Positions 9,847 to 19,104 of a stretch of 64,000 nt of DNA are shown piece after piece. Position numbers and translations under genes: made by a program. The stretch spans positions 2,294,001-2,358,000 of the forward strand of contig NZ_BSVA01000001.1 of assembly GCF_030161875.1 (NCBI RefSeq), read 5' to 3'. This stretch comes from Homoserinibacter gongjuensis (GTDB lineage Bacteria; Actinomycetota; Actinomycetes; Actinomycetales; Microbacteriaceae). The notes below the pieces were generated by a model. That model was not told the DNA's origin and did not search any database. It worked only from the letters and a program-made list of their open reading frames with translations. Position 1 is the first letter of the stretch. Each line of letters opens with the position of its first letter.

Positions 9847-10956
9847 ATGAGCGAGAGCGACATCAAGAAGGGACTCGCGGGTGTCGTCGTCGACGTCACC
9901 GCGATCTCCAAGGTCAACCCCGAGACCAACTCCCTGCTCTACCGGGGGTACCCGGTGCAAGAGCTCGCGGCGAACTGCACGTTCGAGGAGGTCGCCTACC
10001 TGCTCTGGCACGGCGAGCTGCCGACGCCCGTCCAGCTCGAGGAGCTGCAGAGCTTCGAGCGCGAGCACCGCGCACTCTCGAGTGTCGCCAAGGATGCGAT
10101 CGACCTGCTGCCGCTCGACGCGCATCCGATGGATGTCGTGCGCACCGCCGTCTCCGCCTACGGTGCCGCCGACCCCACGGTGGCCGACGCGGACACCGAC
10201 ACCCAGCTCGATCAGGCCAAGAGGCTGTGGGCGCAGCTGCCGGCGATCGTGGCCTACACGCAGCGCCGCCTGCGCGACGAGGAGCTCGTGGAACCGCGCG
10301 ACGACCTCGGCTACTCGGCCAACTTCCTGCACATGACGTTCGGCGAGGTGCCGGATCTGGTGATCGTCACCGCGTTCGACGTCTCGATGATCCTGTACGC
10401 GGAGCACTCCTTCAACGCGTCGACGTTCACGGCGCGCGTGGTCACCTCGACGATGTCCGACCTGTACTCCGCCGTGACGGCCGCGATCGGTGCGCTCAAG
10501 GGCCCGCTGCACGGGGGCGCGAACGAGGCCGTCATGCACATGTTCGACGAGATCATCTTCGCGGATCGGGCCGAGGGGTGGCTGGATGCCGCGCTCGCCG
10601 AGAAGCGCAAGATCATGGGCTTCGGGCACCGCGTCTACAAGAACGGCGACTCCCGGGTGCCGACCATGAAGGCCGCGCTCGACACGCTGCTCGCCGAGTA
10701 CGACCGCCCCGACCTCGGGGAGCTCTACACGGCGCTCGAGACGGCCATGGACGAGCGCAAGGGCATCAAGCCGAACCTCGACTACCCGTCCGGTCCCGCG
10801 TATCACCTCATCGGATTCGACACGGCGCTCTTCACGCCGCTCTTCGTCGCGAGCCGAGTGACCGGGTGGACTGCCCACATCCGCGAGCAGGCGGCGGCCA
10901 ACGCGCTCATCCGTCCGCTCTCCGAGTACGTGGGTGTCGACGAGCGCCACCTCTGA
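9847..10956 (+). CDS. prpC: 2-methylcitrate synthase / citrate synthase
   Basis: It condenses propionyl-CoA (and often acetyl-CoA) with oxaloacetate. The gene is intact and encodes 369 residues, typical of bacterial type I citrate synthases of the PrpC kind. Catalytic signatures are GPLHGGANEAV (His), GFGHRVYKNGDSR (His) and the later Asp in LIGFDTALFTP. The operon position after prpD and prpB argues for the methylcitrate role over the TCA role. A 20-bp inverted repeat begins 6 bases after the stop. Confidence 0.93.
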   Translation: MSESDIKKGLAGVVVDVTAISKVNPETNSLLYRGYPVQELAANCTFEEVAYLLWHGELPTPVQLEELQSFEREHRALSSVAKDAIDLLPLDAHPMDVVRTAVSAYGAADPTVADADTDTQLDQAKRLWAQLPAIVAYTQRRLRDEELVEPRDDLGYSANFLHMTFGEVPDLVIVTAFDVSMILYAEHSFNASTFTARVVTSTMSDLYSAVTAAIGALKGPLHGGANEAVMHMFDEIIFADRAEGWLDAALAEKRKIMGFGHRVYKNGDSRVPTMKAALDTLLAEYDRPDLGELYTALETAMDERKGIKPNLDYPSGPAYHLIGFDTALFTPLFVASRVTGWTAHIREQAAANALIRPLSEYVGVDERHL

Positions 10957-10961
10957 TCGCA

Positions 10962-11031
10962 CAAACGCTGCAGCGGTTGCCCGTGCGCGCCCGAGATGAC
11001 TGGCGCGCCGCGGCAACCGCTGCAGCGTTTG
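10962..11031. repeat. Perfect 20-bp inverted repeat, family B
   Basis: CAAACGCTGCAGCGGTTGCC (10962-10981) pairs exactly with its complement at 11012-11031 across a 30-base loop, TGCGCGCCCGAGATGACTGG in part. It separates the convergent prpC and sugar-permease genes and can serve as a bidirectional terminator. Related half copies flank the gene at 24772-25790. Confidence 0.85.
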
Positions 11032-11044
11032 ACCTGAGATGGGG

Positions 11045-12351
11045 CTAGGTGCGGATGACGGAGCCTCCGGCCCGCACCCGCGAGACGGCATCGACCGTTG
11101 CAGCGAGCACGAGCACGCCGCCCGTGACGATGTAGTTCACTCCGGCGGGCAGATTCAGCAGGCCGAGGCCGTTCGCGATGACCGCGATCACGAGGGCACC
11201 GATTGCGGCGTGCATGAGCCGGCCGCGACCCCGAAGAGGCTCACGCCGCCGACGACCGCCGCGGCGACACCGCTCAGCACGATGTCGGTTCCGAACCCGG
11301 CGTTGACCGAGCCGACCTTGCTCGCGCTGAAGACACCCGAGACCACCGCGAGGGTGGAGCCCACGATGAAGGCGACCCAGCGGATGCTGATGACCTTGAC
11401 GCCCGCGCGGCGCGCCGCCTCGGCGTTGCCACCGATCGCGTAGATGTAGCGGCCGAACCGCGTGCGGTCGAGCACGAAGGTGCCGATCCAGAGGATTGCG
11501 AGCACGATCGGCAGCACGATCGGCACGCCCTCGATCACCTTGATGCTCGAGGAACGGTTGACGCTCAGAACGCCCACGACGAACCCGCCGACGACCGCGA
11601 TGACGCCGAGCTTCGCCCAGACGAGCGCGATCGTGCGGTTCGGCACGCCCGCGCGGGTGCGGCGATAGCGGTCCCACATCGACATCCCGAACGAGATGGC
11701 GAGCATGACCACGAGCATCACCCAGCCCGCCCAGATCGGCAGGTTCGCGTTCTGAATGGCGAGGAACTCGGGGATCTGGATGCGGAACACGCCGCCAGCG
11801 CCGAGCAGGATCAGCGTGACGCCCTGAAGCCCGATGAAGAGACCCAGCGTGACCACGAACGAGGGGATGCCGACCCGCGCCACGAAGAATCCGATGAAGG
11901 TTCCGATCAGCATGCCGACCGCGAGCGCGATGATGAGCGCCAGGATCCAGTTCATGTTGATGCCGTCGGCCTTGGTGAGCACGACGAAGGCCGAGAGGGC
12001 CACGCCGGAGGTCACACCCGCCGACAGGTCGATCTCGCCGAGCAGGATGGTGAGGGTCAGCGCCATCGCGAGCGTCACGAGCGACGCCGCCTGCGTCATG
12101 AGGTTGGCGAAGTTGCGCTCCGTGAGGAAGTACTGGTGGCCGAGCATCGTCTCGCTCAGCACCGCGAACAGGATCACGAGCACGACGAGACCGCCGATGG
12201 CGGGCAGAGCGCCCATGTCGCCGTGGCGCACGCGCTGGAAGTACGCGCGCACCTGGTCGAGCACGCCGCCTTCCTGGCCGCTGCCGATGAAACCGCCCTC
12301 GGCGGGAAGGTTCGTGGTGTCGGTGCGTGGGGGAGTGGGGGTGGCGGTCAT
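11045..12351 (-). CDS. Sugar ABC transporter permease (XylH/RbsC type)
   Basis: The membrane channel of a carbohydrate importer, 435 residues after one repair near 11223. A hydrophilic N-terminus of about 45 residues is followed by about ten hydrophobic helices. The BPD-transporter type 2 (RbsC/XylH) family is shown by TILLGEIDLSAGVTSGVAL, GGNAEAARRAGV and SGVFSASKVGSVNAGFG. The ATG overlaps the ATPase stop, giving the order binding protein, ATPase, permease on one transcript. Xylose, glucose or a related aldose is the usual substrate of this subgroup; I cannot narrow it further. Confidence 0.88.
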
Positions 12352-13099
12352 GCGTTGACTCCGTCGTAGGTCTTGCTGCCGGTGATGTAGCCCACGACGT
12401 CGTCGCTCGTGGTCTCGCTCGTCGGGATCGAGGCGACCATCGTGCCGAGGTACAGCACGTTGATGTAGTCGGCCACCTTGAAGACGTCCTGCAGGTTGTG
12501 GCTGATTATGATCACGGCGACGCCCTGGTCGGCGAGTCGGCGCACGAGGTTGAGCACCTGCTCGGTCTGGGCGACACCGAGCGCGGCGGTGGGCTCGTCG
12601 AGCACCACGAGCTTGGCCTTCTTGAGCACCGAACGCGCGATCGCGACGGTCTGGCGCTGACCACCCGAGAGGAGGAGACCTTCTGGCGCACCGACTTCAC
12701 CGTGCGCACCGAGAGCGAACGCAGCGTCTCGCTCGCCTCGCGCTCCATCTGGCCTTCGTCGAAGGTGACGCCGCGCACCTCCTCGCGGCCGAGGAACATG
12801 TTCTGCACGATGTCGAGGTTGTCGCACAGGGCGAGGTCCTGGTACACGACCTCGATGCCGAGATGCGAGGCGTCGCGCGGCGAGTGCAGGTGCACGACCT
12901 TGCCCTCGAAGCGCACCTCGCCACCGTCGTACGGCTGCACGCCGGCGAGTCCCTTGATGAGGGTCGACTTGCCGGCACCGTTGTCGCCGACGAGCGCGGT
13001 GACCTTGCCGGCGTACGCCTTGAGGTTGACGCCCTTCAGCACGCTGACGGGGCCGAAGCTCTTCACGATTCCGGAGAGTTCGATGAGGGGCGCATCCAT
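12348..13099 (-). CDS. Sugar ABC transporter ATP-binding protein (single NBD)
   Basis: The ATPase of the sugar importer, 250 residues after one repair at 12671-12672. Walker A is GDNGAGKST, the Q-loop is YQDLALCDN, the repaired signature is LSGGQRQ, Walker B is LVVLDEP and the switch is IISHN. XylG and RbsA proteins normally carry two fused nucleotide-binding domains (about 500 residues); this is the shorter single-domain kind, which would have to dimerise. ATG 13099 is preceded by GAAAGGAGG. It lies between the binding-protein and permease genes. Confidence 0.9.
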
Positions 13100-13224
13100 C
13101 GGGCCCCCTCCTTTCTGGGACGACGCCGTCCCGTGTGTGTCATGTTCCCACTTCGTGGGTTCGTCGTGGGAAGGGGCCCCGCGCCGTGGATGCGATCCCG
13201 GCGCGGGGCCCCTCCTCGCAGGTG

Positions 13225-14289
13225 TTACTTGATGCCGTACTGCTCGCACGCGGCAGCGACGTCACCGGTGCAGAGCTCCGACGCGCTGGCGTTGCCGTCG
13301 TCGATCACCTTCTGCACCTCCTCCGGTCCCACGAGGACCGGGGTGACGGCGATGTACGGGGTGCCGTCGTCGAGCGTCTTGTCGGCGGTCGGCTTCTCAC
13401 CGTTCAGCAGCTTGATGGCGAGGTCGGATGCGGCCTTGGCCTCGAGCTGGAACGGCTTGTAGACCGTGGCGGTCTGCTTGCCGAGGAGCACGTTCTGCAG
13501 GCCGGCAACCGAGGCATCCTGACCCGAGACCGGAACGGTGAGGCCGTTCTTGTCGAGGATCGAGATGACACCGGCGGCGTTCGCGTCGTTGGCAGACCAG
13601 ACCGCGTCGACCTTGCCGCCGAGCGAGGTCAGCGCCTGCTCGAAGTTGGTGGCCGACTTCTCGGTGTCCCAGACACCCGTGGGCTCGGCGGCCGGCTTGA
13701 TGCCCGCAGCCTCCATGACCGACACGGCGCCGTCGTGGAACATCGCGGCGTTGCCGTCAGACGGGTCGCCGCCCATGTACACGACGACAGCGGTCGCCGG
13801 GTCCTTGCCGGCGGCCGCGAGGCCGTCGACGACCGACTGGCCCTCGAGCTCGCCGACCTTCACGTTGTCGAACGACACGTAGTAGTCAGCGCCGGCGATC
13901 GGGCGGTCGTAGGCGATGACGGGCACGCCCTCCGACTTGGCCTGCTCGACGACTGCCGAGCCTGCACCCTGGTAGTCGACGACGAGCATGACGCCGCAGC
14001 CCTTGGAGAACTGCTGGTCGGCGATCGTGGCCATCTTGTCGGTGCTGCCCTGAGCGTTCTGGATGTCAGCCTCGAAGCCGGCGTCCTTGAACGCCTTCTC
14101 GAGCGCGGGGCGGTCGCCGTTCTCCCAGCGGTCCGACGACTCCGTGTCGGGCAGGATGACGCAGGCACGCGTGGAGGCGGTGCCCCCGTCGTTGTTGCCT
14201 CCGCCGTTGTCGGCCGTGGAACATCCGGCAAGAACCAGCGCGGAAGCGCCGGCGAGTGCAGCGAGCGAAATCAGCGATGACTTCTTCAC
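13225..14289 (-). CDS. Sugar ABC transporter substrate-binding lipoprotein (XylF/ChvE-like)
   Basis: Captures sugar outside the membrane and delivers it to the permease. It is intact, with 354 residues. The signal peptide ends in the lipobox LVLAGC (Cys23). The periplasmic-binding-protein fold of the RbsB/XylF group shows in SEGVPVIAYDRPIAGADYYVSFDN and DAVWSANDANAAGVISIL. A 126-base gap to the ATPase gene is common for binding-protein genes, which are often expressed more strongly. A palindrome at 14359-14376 lies 70 bases upstream. Confidence 0.92.
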   Translation of the reverse strand: MKKSSLISLAALAGASALVLAGCSTADNGGGNNDGGTASTRACVILPDTESSDRWENGDRPALEKAFKDAGFEADIQNAQGSTDKMATIADQQFSKGCGVMLVVDYQGAGSAVVEQAKSEGVPVIAYDRPIAGADYYVSFDNVKVGELEGQSVVDGLAAAGKDPATAVVVYMGGDPSDGNAAMFHDGAVSVMEAAGIKPAAEPTGVWDTEKSATNFEQALTSLGGKVDAVWSANDANAAGVISILDKNGLTVPVSGQDASVAGLQNVLLGKQTATVYKPFQLEAKAASDLAIKLLNGEKPTADKTLDDGTPYIAVTPVLVGPEEVQKVIDDGNASASELCTGDVAAACEQYGIK

Positions 14290-14358
14290 GTCACTCCCTT
14301 TCTCATTGGTGTGAGGGGGAACTTCCTCGAAGTACCACGGTTCGGCTGTGAACGGTGG

Positions 14359-14376
14359 CAGTGCGATTGTGCACTG
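14359..14376. promoter_or_regulatory. Candidate operator CAGTGC-N6-GCACTG
   Basis: CAGTGC (14359-14364) and GCACTG (14371-14376) form a perfect 6-bp inverted repeat with 6 bases between, upstream of the sugar-binding-protein gene. The position suits a repressor site. No regulator gene is adjacent, so its binder is unknown. Confidence 0.4.
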
Positions 14377-14490
14377 AATTCAAGAGTTGAAGATACCCGG
14401 CGCGGCGCGTTTTCGGTAACTATTCGGTAACGGCCAGGTAGATCAAGGGAAGAACGGGGGACGACGCGCACAGAAAACGGGGTGCATTCA

Positions 14491-14505
14491 CTTCACGATG
14501 TGAAG
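14491..14505. terminator. Short hairpin after hisN
   Basis: CTTCAC-GAT-GTGAAG is a perfect 6-bp stem with a 3-base loop, 3 bases beyond the hisN stop on the minus strand. It is weak for a terminator but nothing else is present. Confidence 0.35.
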
Positions 14506-14507
14506 GC

Positions 14508-15308
14508 TTAGCCGCGCAATCGCTCCAGCACCTCGTCGTGCAAGACGCCGTTGGTGGCGATCACGCTGAGTTCGTCGAGCCGCTCGGTGCCGGTCGCGGT
14601 CGTCACCCGACCGCCGGCCTCGGTGATGATCGGAACGAGCGCCGCGACATCCCACGGCTTCACGTCGAACTCGCCGGCGATGTCGATCGCGCCCTCGGCC
14701 AGCAGCATGTACGCCCACAGATCGCCGAAGGCGCGGGTGCGGCCGACCGCGCGCGAGAGTCCGATCAGCCGATCGAGGTAGCCGTACTGGTCCCAGGTCT
14801 GCAGGTTGTTGTAGCTGAGGGTCGCGTCCTCGAGCGCTGCGACGGCGCTCACGCGCAACGGGCGCGCATCACCGCCGTCGTGCTGTACCCAGGCGCCGCG
14901 ACCGGTCGAGGCCCACCACCGTCGCCCGAGAGCCGGGGCGCTGACGACGCCGACGGCCGGCACGCCGTCGATCGCCAAGGCGATGAGCGCGCCCCAGATG
15001 GGCACGCCGCGCGCGAAATTGCTCGTGCCGTCGATCGGGTCGATGATCCACTGTCGACGCGACTCGCCTGCGCTCCCGAACTCCTCGCCGAGCACCGCGT
15101 CGTGGGGCCGCGCCTTCTCGAGGTGCGCCCGGATCATGCGCTCGACGCGCGTGTCGGCATCCGTGACGATCGACTTGTCGGCCTTGAGTTGGATGCCCAG
15201 ATCCTGCGAGCGGTAGCGGTCCATCGCGATGAGGTCCGCCTCGGCGGCGAGCGTTAAGGCGACCGCGAGGTCATCGGCGAGGGTGGGGTCTGCGGGGGAG
15301 TCGCTCAC
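14508..15308 (-). CDS. hisN: Histidinol-phosphatase / inositol monophosphatase family
   Basis: A 266-residue Mg2+-dependent phosphatase. Metal-site motifs are LGEEFG (about residue 75), IDPIDGTSNF (about 92) and KPWDVAA near the C-terminus. In actinobacteria the member of this family that sits with rsgA and aroA acts as the histidinol-phosphate phosphatase of histidine synthesis, and that context is present here. An inositol-1-phosphatase role remains possible. The gene is intact and separated from rsgA by a 108-base gap filled by an inverted repeat. Confidence 0.85.
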   Translation of the reverse strand: MSDSPADPTLADDLAVALTLAAEADLIAMDRYRSQDLGIQLKADKSIVTDADTRVERMIRAHLEKARPHDAVLGEEFGSAGESRRQWIIDPIDGTSNFARGVPIWGALIALAIDGVPAVGVVSAPALGRRWWASTGRGAWVQHDGGDARPLRVSAVAALEDATLSYNNLQTWDQYGYLDRLIGLSRAVGRTRAFGDLWAYMLLAEGAIDIAGEFDVKPWDVAALVPIITEAGGRVTTATGTERLDELSVIATNGVLHDEVLERLRG

Positions 15309-15330
15309 GCTTCGAGCCTAGCGACGCTGG

Positions 15331-15416
15331 TTTCGAGACGCGTATCGCTGCGCGATGCGCTCCTCAACCAGCTGAGTACACCGCTGATTGAGGAGCGGCG
15401 CAGCCGCGTCTCGAAA
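15331..15416. repeat. Intergenic repeat family A (TTTCGAGACGCG / GCTCCTCAA)
   Basis: Outer arms TTTCGAGACGCG (15331-15342) and CGCGTCTCGAAA (15405-15416) and inner arms GCTCCTCAA (15359-15367) and TTGAGGAGC (15388-15396) give a two-tier hairpin. It fills the gap between rsgA and hisN and ends exactly at the rsgA stop codon. Related copies are at 19008-19051, 46343-46383 and 50122-50222. Confidence 0.8.
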
Positions 15417-16444
15417 TCAGCCGCGCAGACTGCCCAGCAGCCGCCGCAGCGAGTCCACGCGCGCCGGGTCGACCTCACCGCGCTCGACGGCCTCGTCGAG
15501 CGCGCAGTCGGGCGCATCGGCGAGGTGGGTGCAGCCGCGCGGGCAGGTCTCGGCGACGGCCGCGAGATCCGGGAATCCGCGCAGGATGTTGTCGGGGTTC
15601 ACGTGTCCCAGGCCGAACGACCGCACGCCGGGCGTGTCGATGATCCACCCGCCCGTCGGCACCCGCAGCGAGACAGTCGAGGATGACGTATGCCGCCCCG
15701 GCCCGTCACCGCGTTCACGACGCCGGTGGCGCGCTCCGTGCCCGGCACGAGCGCATTGACGAGCGTCGACTTGCCGACCCCCGAGTGCCCGACCGCGACG
15801 GTCGTGTGACCGGCGAGCATGGGCGCGAGCTCGTCGACCGGCCAGTGGTCTTGCGCGCTGCGGACCACCGGGATCTCGAGCCCCGCGAAGTTCGCCAGGA
15901 ACGGTTCGGGATCGGCCAGGTCGGTCTTGGTGATCACCATGATCGGATGGATTCCCGCATCGTACGCCGCCACGAGGTAGCGGTCGACGAGTCGCGGTCG
16001 CGGCTCGGGGTTCGCGGCGGCCACCACGATGAGCAGCTGGTCCGCGTTGGCCACGATGATGCGTTCGTCGGCGTCGGTGTCGTCGGCGCTGCGGCGCAGC
16101 AGGGTCGTACGGGGTTGGATGCGCACGATCCGGGCGAGGGTGCCTGCTTCACCCGACACGTCTCCCACGACGTCGACACGGTCGCCCGTGACGATCGCCT
16201 GATCGCGCAGCTCTCGGGCGCGCGTTGCGGTCGCCGTGTGCTCGGTCGGGGTGTCGGCGTCGATGAGCACTGTATAGCGCCCGCGATCCACGGAGAGCAC
16301 GCGCGCCGTGACCGAGTCGTCATGCGTCGGCCGGATCTTGCTGCGCGGCCGGTTGCCCTTGGGGTTCGGGCGTACGCGCACATCCGATTCGTCCCAGGCG
16401 TCGAAGCCCTCGGGGTCGTCATCGTCGCCGCTGAGCCAGCTCAC
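15417..16444 (-). CDS. rsgA: Ribosome small-subunit biogenesis GTPase RsgA
   Basis: A circularly permuted GTPase that checks 30S maturation. One repair in the run 15696-15699 restores TGRGRHTSSSTVSLRVP and gives 342 residues. An N-terminal OB-like region (about 40-120) is followed by the permuted G domain: TKTDL (G4), GHSGVGKST (G1), TGRGRHT (G2/switch) and DTPG (G3). The zinc-binding tail CPRGCTHLADAPDC closes the protein. The GTG start at 16444 follows the aroA stop by 16 bases, so they are co-transcribed. Confidence 0.92.
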
Positions 16445-16460
16445 GCGGCAGCCCCGGCGC

Positions 16461-17899
16461 TCACAGCGGCAGCGACTCCCAATGCGTCGGCGTCGCGTCG
16501 CGGGCGAACATCGCGCGCCACAGTTCGGGGAACTCGGGCAGGGTCTTCGCCGTGGTGCCGATGTCGTCGACGGTGACCCCCGACACGGCGACACCCGCGA
16601 GCGCACCGGATGTCGCCATCCGGTGATCCGCGTAGGCCTCCCATGCGCCGCCGTGCAGCGGCCGTGGATGGATCTCGAGCGAGTCGGGATGCTCGATCAC
16701 CTCGCCGCCGAGGCGGTTCAGTTCGGTCGCGAGAGCGGTGAGACGGTCGGTCTCGTGGCCGCGCAGGTGGCCGATTCCGGTGATCGTGCTGGGTCCATCG
16801 GCGAAGGCGAGCAGCGTCGCGATGGTCGGCGTGAGCTCGCCTCCGGTCGAGAGGTCGACGTCGGCCGAACGCAAGGCCATGCCGCCGCGCACGCCGTGAC
16901 CGCCGTCGATCGTCACGCTGTCGCCGTCGCGCGTCACCGTCGCGCCCAATCGCGGCAGGAGCGTGAGGAACTCCGCGCCGACCTGCGTCGTGGAGTCGGG
17001 CCAGCCCTCGATCGTCACGGTGCCCCCCGCGAGCAGGGCCGCCGCCAGGAACGGTCCCGCGTTCGAGAGGTCGGGTTCGATCGTCACGTCGTCGGCGCGA
17101 ATGGTCTGCGGCGCCACGACCCAGACCCCCGCTCGGGCTCCTCCACCGTCACGCCGCGCGCCTGAAGGCACGCGATCGTCATGCGGATGTGGGGCATGCT
17201 CGGCAGGTGCTCCCCGGTGTGGCGCAGGGTGAGGCCCTCCACGAAACGCGGGGCGGCCAGCAGCAGGCCCGACACGAACTGGCTGGAGGCGGACGCGTCG
17301 ATCGCGAGCTCGCCGCCGCGCACCTCGCCCGTGCCGTGCACGGTGAACGGCATCGTGCCGCGCCCGTCGTCGCTCACCTCGACGCCGAGCCCGCGCAGGG
17401 CGTCGATCGTCGTGCGCATCGGACGCTTGCGGGCGTACGGGTCGCCGTCGATGCTCGAGGGGCCGAGTGCGAGCGCCGCCACGATCGGCAGGAAGCGCAT
17501 GACGGTTCCCGCGAGCCCTCCGTCGATCGAGCCGCCGAGCAGTTCACCGGGGGTGACCCGCAGATCGGGTCCGAACGAGCCGTCACCCGGCACGCGTTCG
17601 ATGCCGACCCCGAGGGAGCGGAGGCCCTCGATCATGAGAGTGGTGTCGCGGGAATGCAGCGGGCGTCGGATCGTCGACGGGCCGTCGGCGAGCGCCGCGA
17701 GCACGAGCTCGCGGTTGGTGAGGCTCTTCGAGCCGGGCAGCGACAACCGTGCGGCGAGCGGACCCTCCGCGAGCGGAGCCGGCCACGGGCCGTCGGTGCC
17801 CGTCGCGAGCGTCACGTCGAACAGCTCTCCCGGGTCGGACGACCCACCAGGTCGCTCGGGGAGCAGCTCATCGCGACCGGAATAACCGAAGACACCCAT
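16461..17899 (-). CDS. aroA: 3-phosphoshikimate 1-carboxyvinyltransferase (EPSP synthase)
   Basis: Transfers enolpyruvate from PEP to shikimate-3-phosphate in aromatic amino acid synthesis. One repair at 17126-17130 gives 479 residues; the first 40 or so are an extra N-terminal tail not needed for the fold. Visible motifs are [17 protein letters not shown] (substrate Lys), [25 protein letters not shown], the catalytic [15 protein letters not shown] and KTLPEF. The start lies only 15 bases past a SigR-type promoter facing the other way. Confidence 0.93.
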
Positions 17900-17904
17900 C
17901 GGTT
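17879..17904 (+). promoter_or_regulatory. SigR-type autoregulatory promoter of sigR
   Basis: GGAAT (17879-17883) is followed after exactly 18 bases by GTT (17902-17904), matching the actinobacterial SigR/SigH consensus GGGAAT-N18-GTT. It points at sigR and overlaps the 5' end of divergent aroA. Transcription would start near 17911, just ahead of the strong ribosome site before ATG 17945. Confidence 0.75.
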
Positions 17905-17944
17905 GTCCACAGTAGTGCCCTTTACCGGGCGGGGAGGAGCGGGC

Positions 17945-18628
17945 ATGCTCGTGCTGGAAGCACCGACGCGGTCAGGCCGTGTCATGACACGCGGCATAGA
18001 CTCGACGCCGATGGCAGACACCGCGCGCCCCGAGCCCGGCCCCGACGAGCTGCGGAGGCTCTTCGCCGAGCAGGCGATCCCGTTCATGGACCAGCTGTAC
18101 GCAGCGGCCATGCGCATGACACGCAACCCCGCGGATGCCGGGGACCTCGTGCAGGAGACGTACACGAAGGCGTTCGGCGCGTTCGGCGGCTTCGAGCAGG
18201 GCACCAACCTCAAGGCGTGGCTCTACCGCATCCTCACCAACACCTACATCAACAGCTACCGCAAGAACCAGCGCAGCCCCTACCAGGGCACCCTCGACGA
18301 GCTCGAGGACTGGCAGCTGGGCTCGGCCGAGTCCCTCACCCAGGGGCGCACGACCCGATCCGCCGAAGCCGAGGCGATCGACCACCTCCCCGACAGCGAC
18401 GTCAAAGAGGCACTGCAGTCGATCCCCGAAGACTTCCGACTCGCCGTGTACCTCGCGGATGTCGAAGGTTTCGCCTACCAGGAGATCGCGGACATCATGA
18501 AGACCCCCGTCGGCACGGTGATGAGCCGACTCCACCGCGGACGCCGCCTGCTGCGCGAGCGCCTCGCCGAATACGCCCGCGAGCGTGGGTACACCGTCGC
18601 GGACACCTCCACCAGGAGCACGAAATGA
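17945..18628 (+). CDS. sigR: ECF sigma factor of thiol-oxidative stress, SigR/SigH
   Basis: Directs RNA polymerase to disulfide-stress genes when RsrA releases it. The core protein from ATG 18011 is 205 residues: region 2 ([44 protein letters not shown]) and region 4 ([34 protein letters not shown]). An in-frame ATG at 17945 adds 22 residues and has a strong GGGGAGGAG site 5-13 bases upstream, whereas 18011 has none. I give the longer form. In Streptomyces an N-terminally extended, unstable SigR isoform is made from the autoregulated promoter; the same layout is seen here. Confidence 0.9.
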   Translation: MLVLEAPTRSGRVMTRGIDSTPMADTARPEPGPDELRRLFAEQAIPFMDQLYAAAMRMTRNPADAGDLVQETYTKAFGAFGGFEQGTNLKAWLYRILTNTYINSYRKNQRSPYQGTLDELEDWQLGSAESLTQGRTTRSAEAEAIDHLPDSDVKEALQSIPEDFRLAVYLADVEGFAYQEIADIMKTPVGTVMSRLHRGRRLLRERLAEYARERGYTVADTSTRSTK

Positions 18629-18851
18629 CCGATTGCGGTTGCGACAAGGCCAAGGCAGAGCTCGAGGAGTTCCTGCACCGCGAGCTCTCCGAGACCGACC
18701 TGCAGGACATCCAGGAGCACCTCGACAACTGCGAGGACTGCTCCACCGAGCACCTCGTGGGGCTGACGCTCATCCAGAAGGTGCAGCGCGCCTGCCAGGA
18801 GAAGGCCCCGACGAGCTCCGCGCGTCGATCCTGGCGGCACTCGACAGCTGA
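18625..18851 (+). CDS. rsrA: Zinc-containing anti-sigma factor RsrA
   Basis: Binds and silences SigR under reducing conditions; oxidation of its zinc-bound cysteines releases the sigma factor. The ATG overlaps the sigR stop (ATGA). The 75-residue protein has the redox motif HLDNCEDC (HxxxCxxC) plus N-terminal DCGCDKAK cysteines. One repair in the C run 18806-18809 gives the normal tail [17 protein letters not shown] and a stop at 18851. Confidence 0.9.
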
Positions 18852-18874
18852 GGCCGCTTTCTCGACGCTTTCGC

Positions 18875-18980
18875 GGCGGCGCGGATTCGGTTTCCGGCCG
18901 CATGCCCCCGCGTATCGCCTGGCGGCGATGCGCTCCCGCCAGTCCCGATGCCAGCGTCCGGAAACCGAACCCGCACCGCC
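18875..18980. repeat. Intergenic inverted repeat, family D (GGATTCGGTTTCCGG stem)
   Basis: A 23-bp stem, 18875-18897 with 18958-18980, carries two mismatches that are G-T compatible. Its loop (CATGCCC, CGCCTGG, CGGCG, CCCGATGCCAGCGTC in order) is clearly related to the loop of the repeat at 29935-30023, although the stems differ. Confidence 0.8.
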
Positions 18981-19007
18981 GCTGCGCTCGACGGTTCGCG
19001 CGACTCA

Positions 19008-19051
19008 GGTGGTTGAGGAGCGGCGCGGATCGACGCGTCTCGAAACCGCCG
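19008..19051. repeat. Half copy of repeat family A
   Basis: GGTGGTTGAGGAGCGGCGC followed by GACGCGTCTCGAAACCGCC is the right half of a family A element with no matching left half. It lies between the convergent rsrA and kgd genes. Confidence 0.65.
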
Positions 19052-19104
19052 CACAGCACGAGGGGCGCCGACCACGCGGTCGACACCCCTCGATGCTCTT
19101 TCGC

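Noticed and set aside
18806-18809. Programmed frameshifting in rsrA
   Set aside because: There is no slippery heptamer with a downstream structure, and the shift type matches the sequence-wide C/G run loss.
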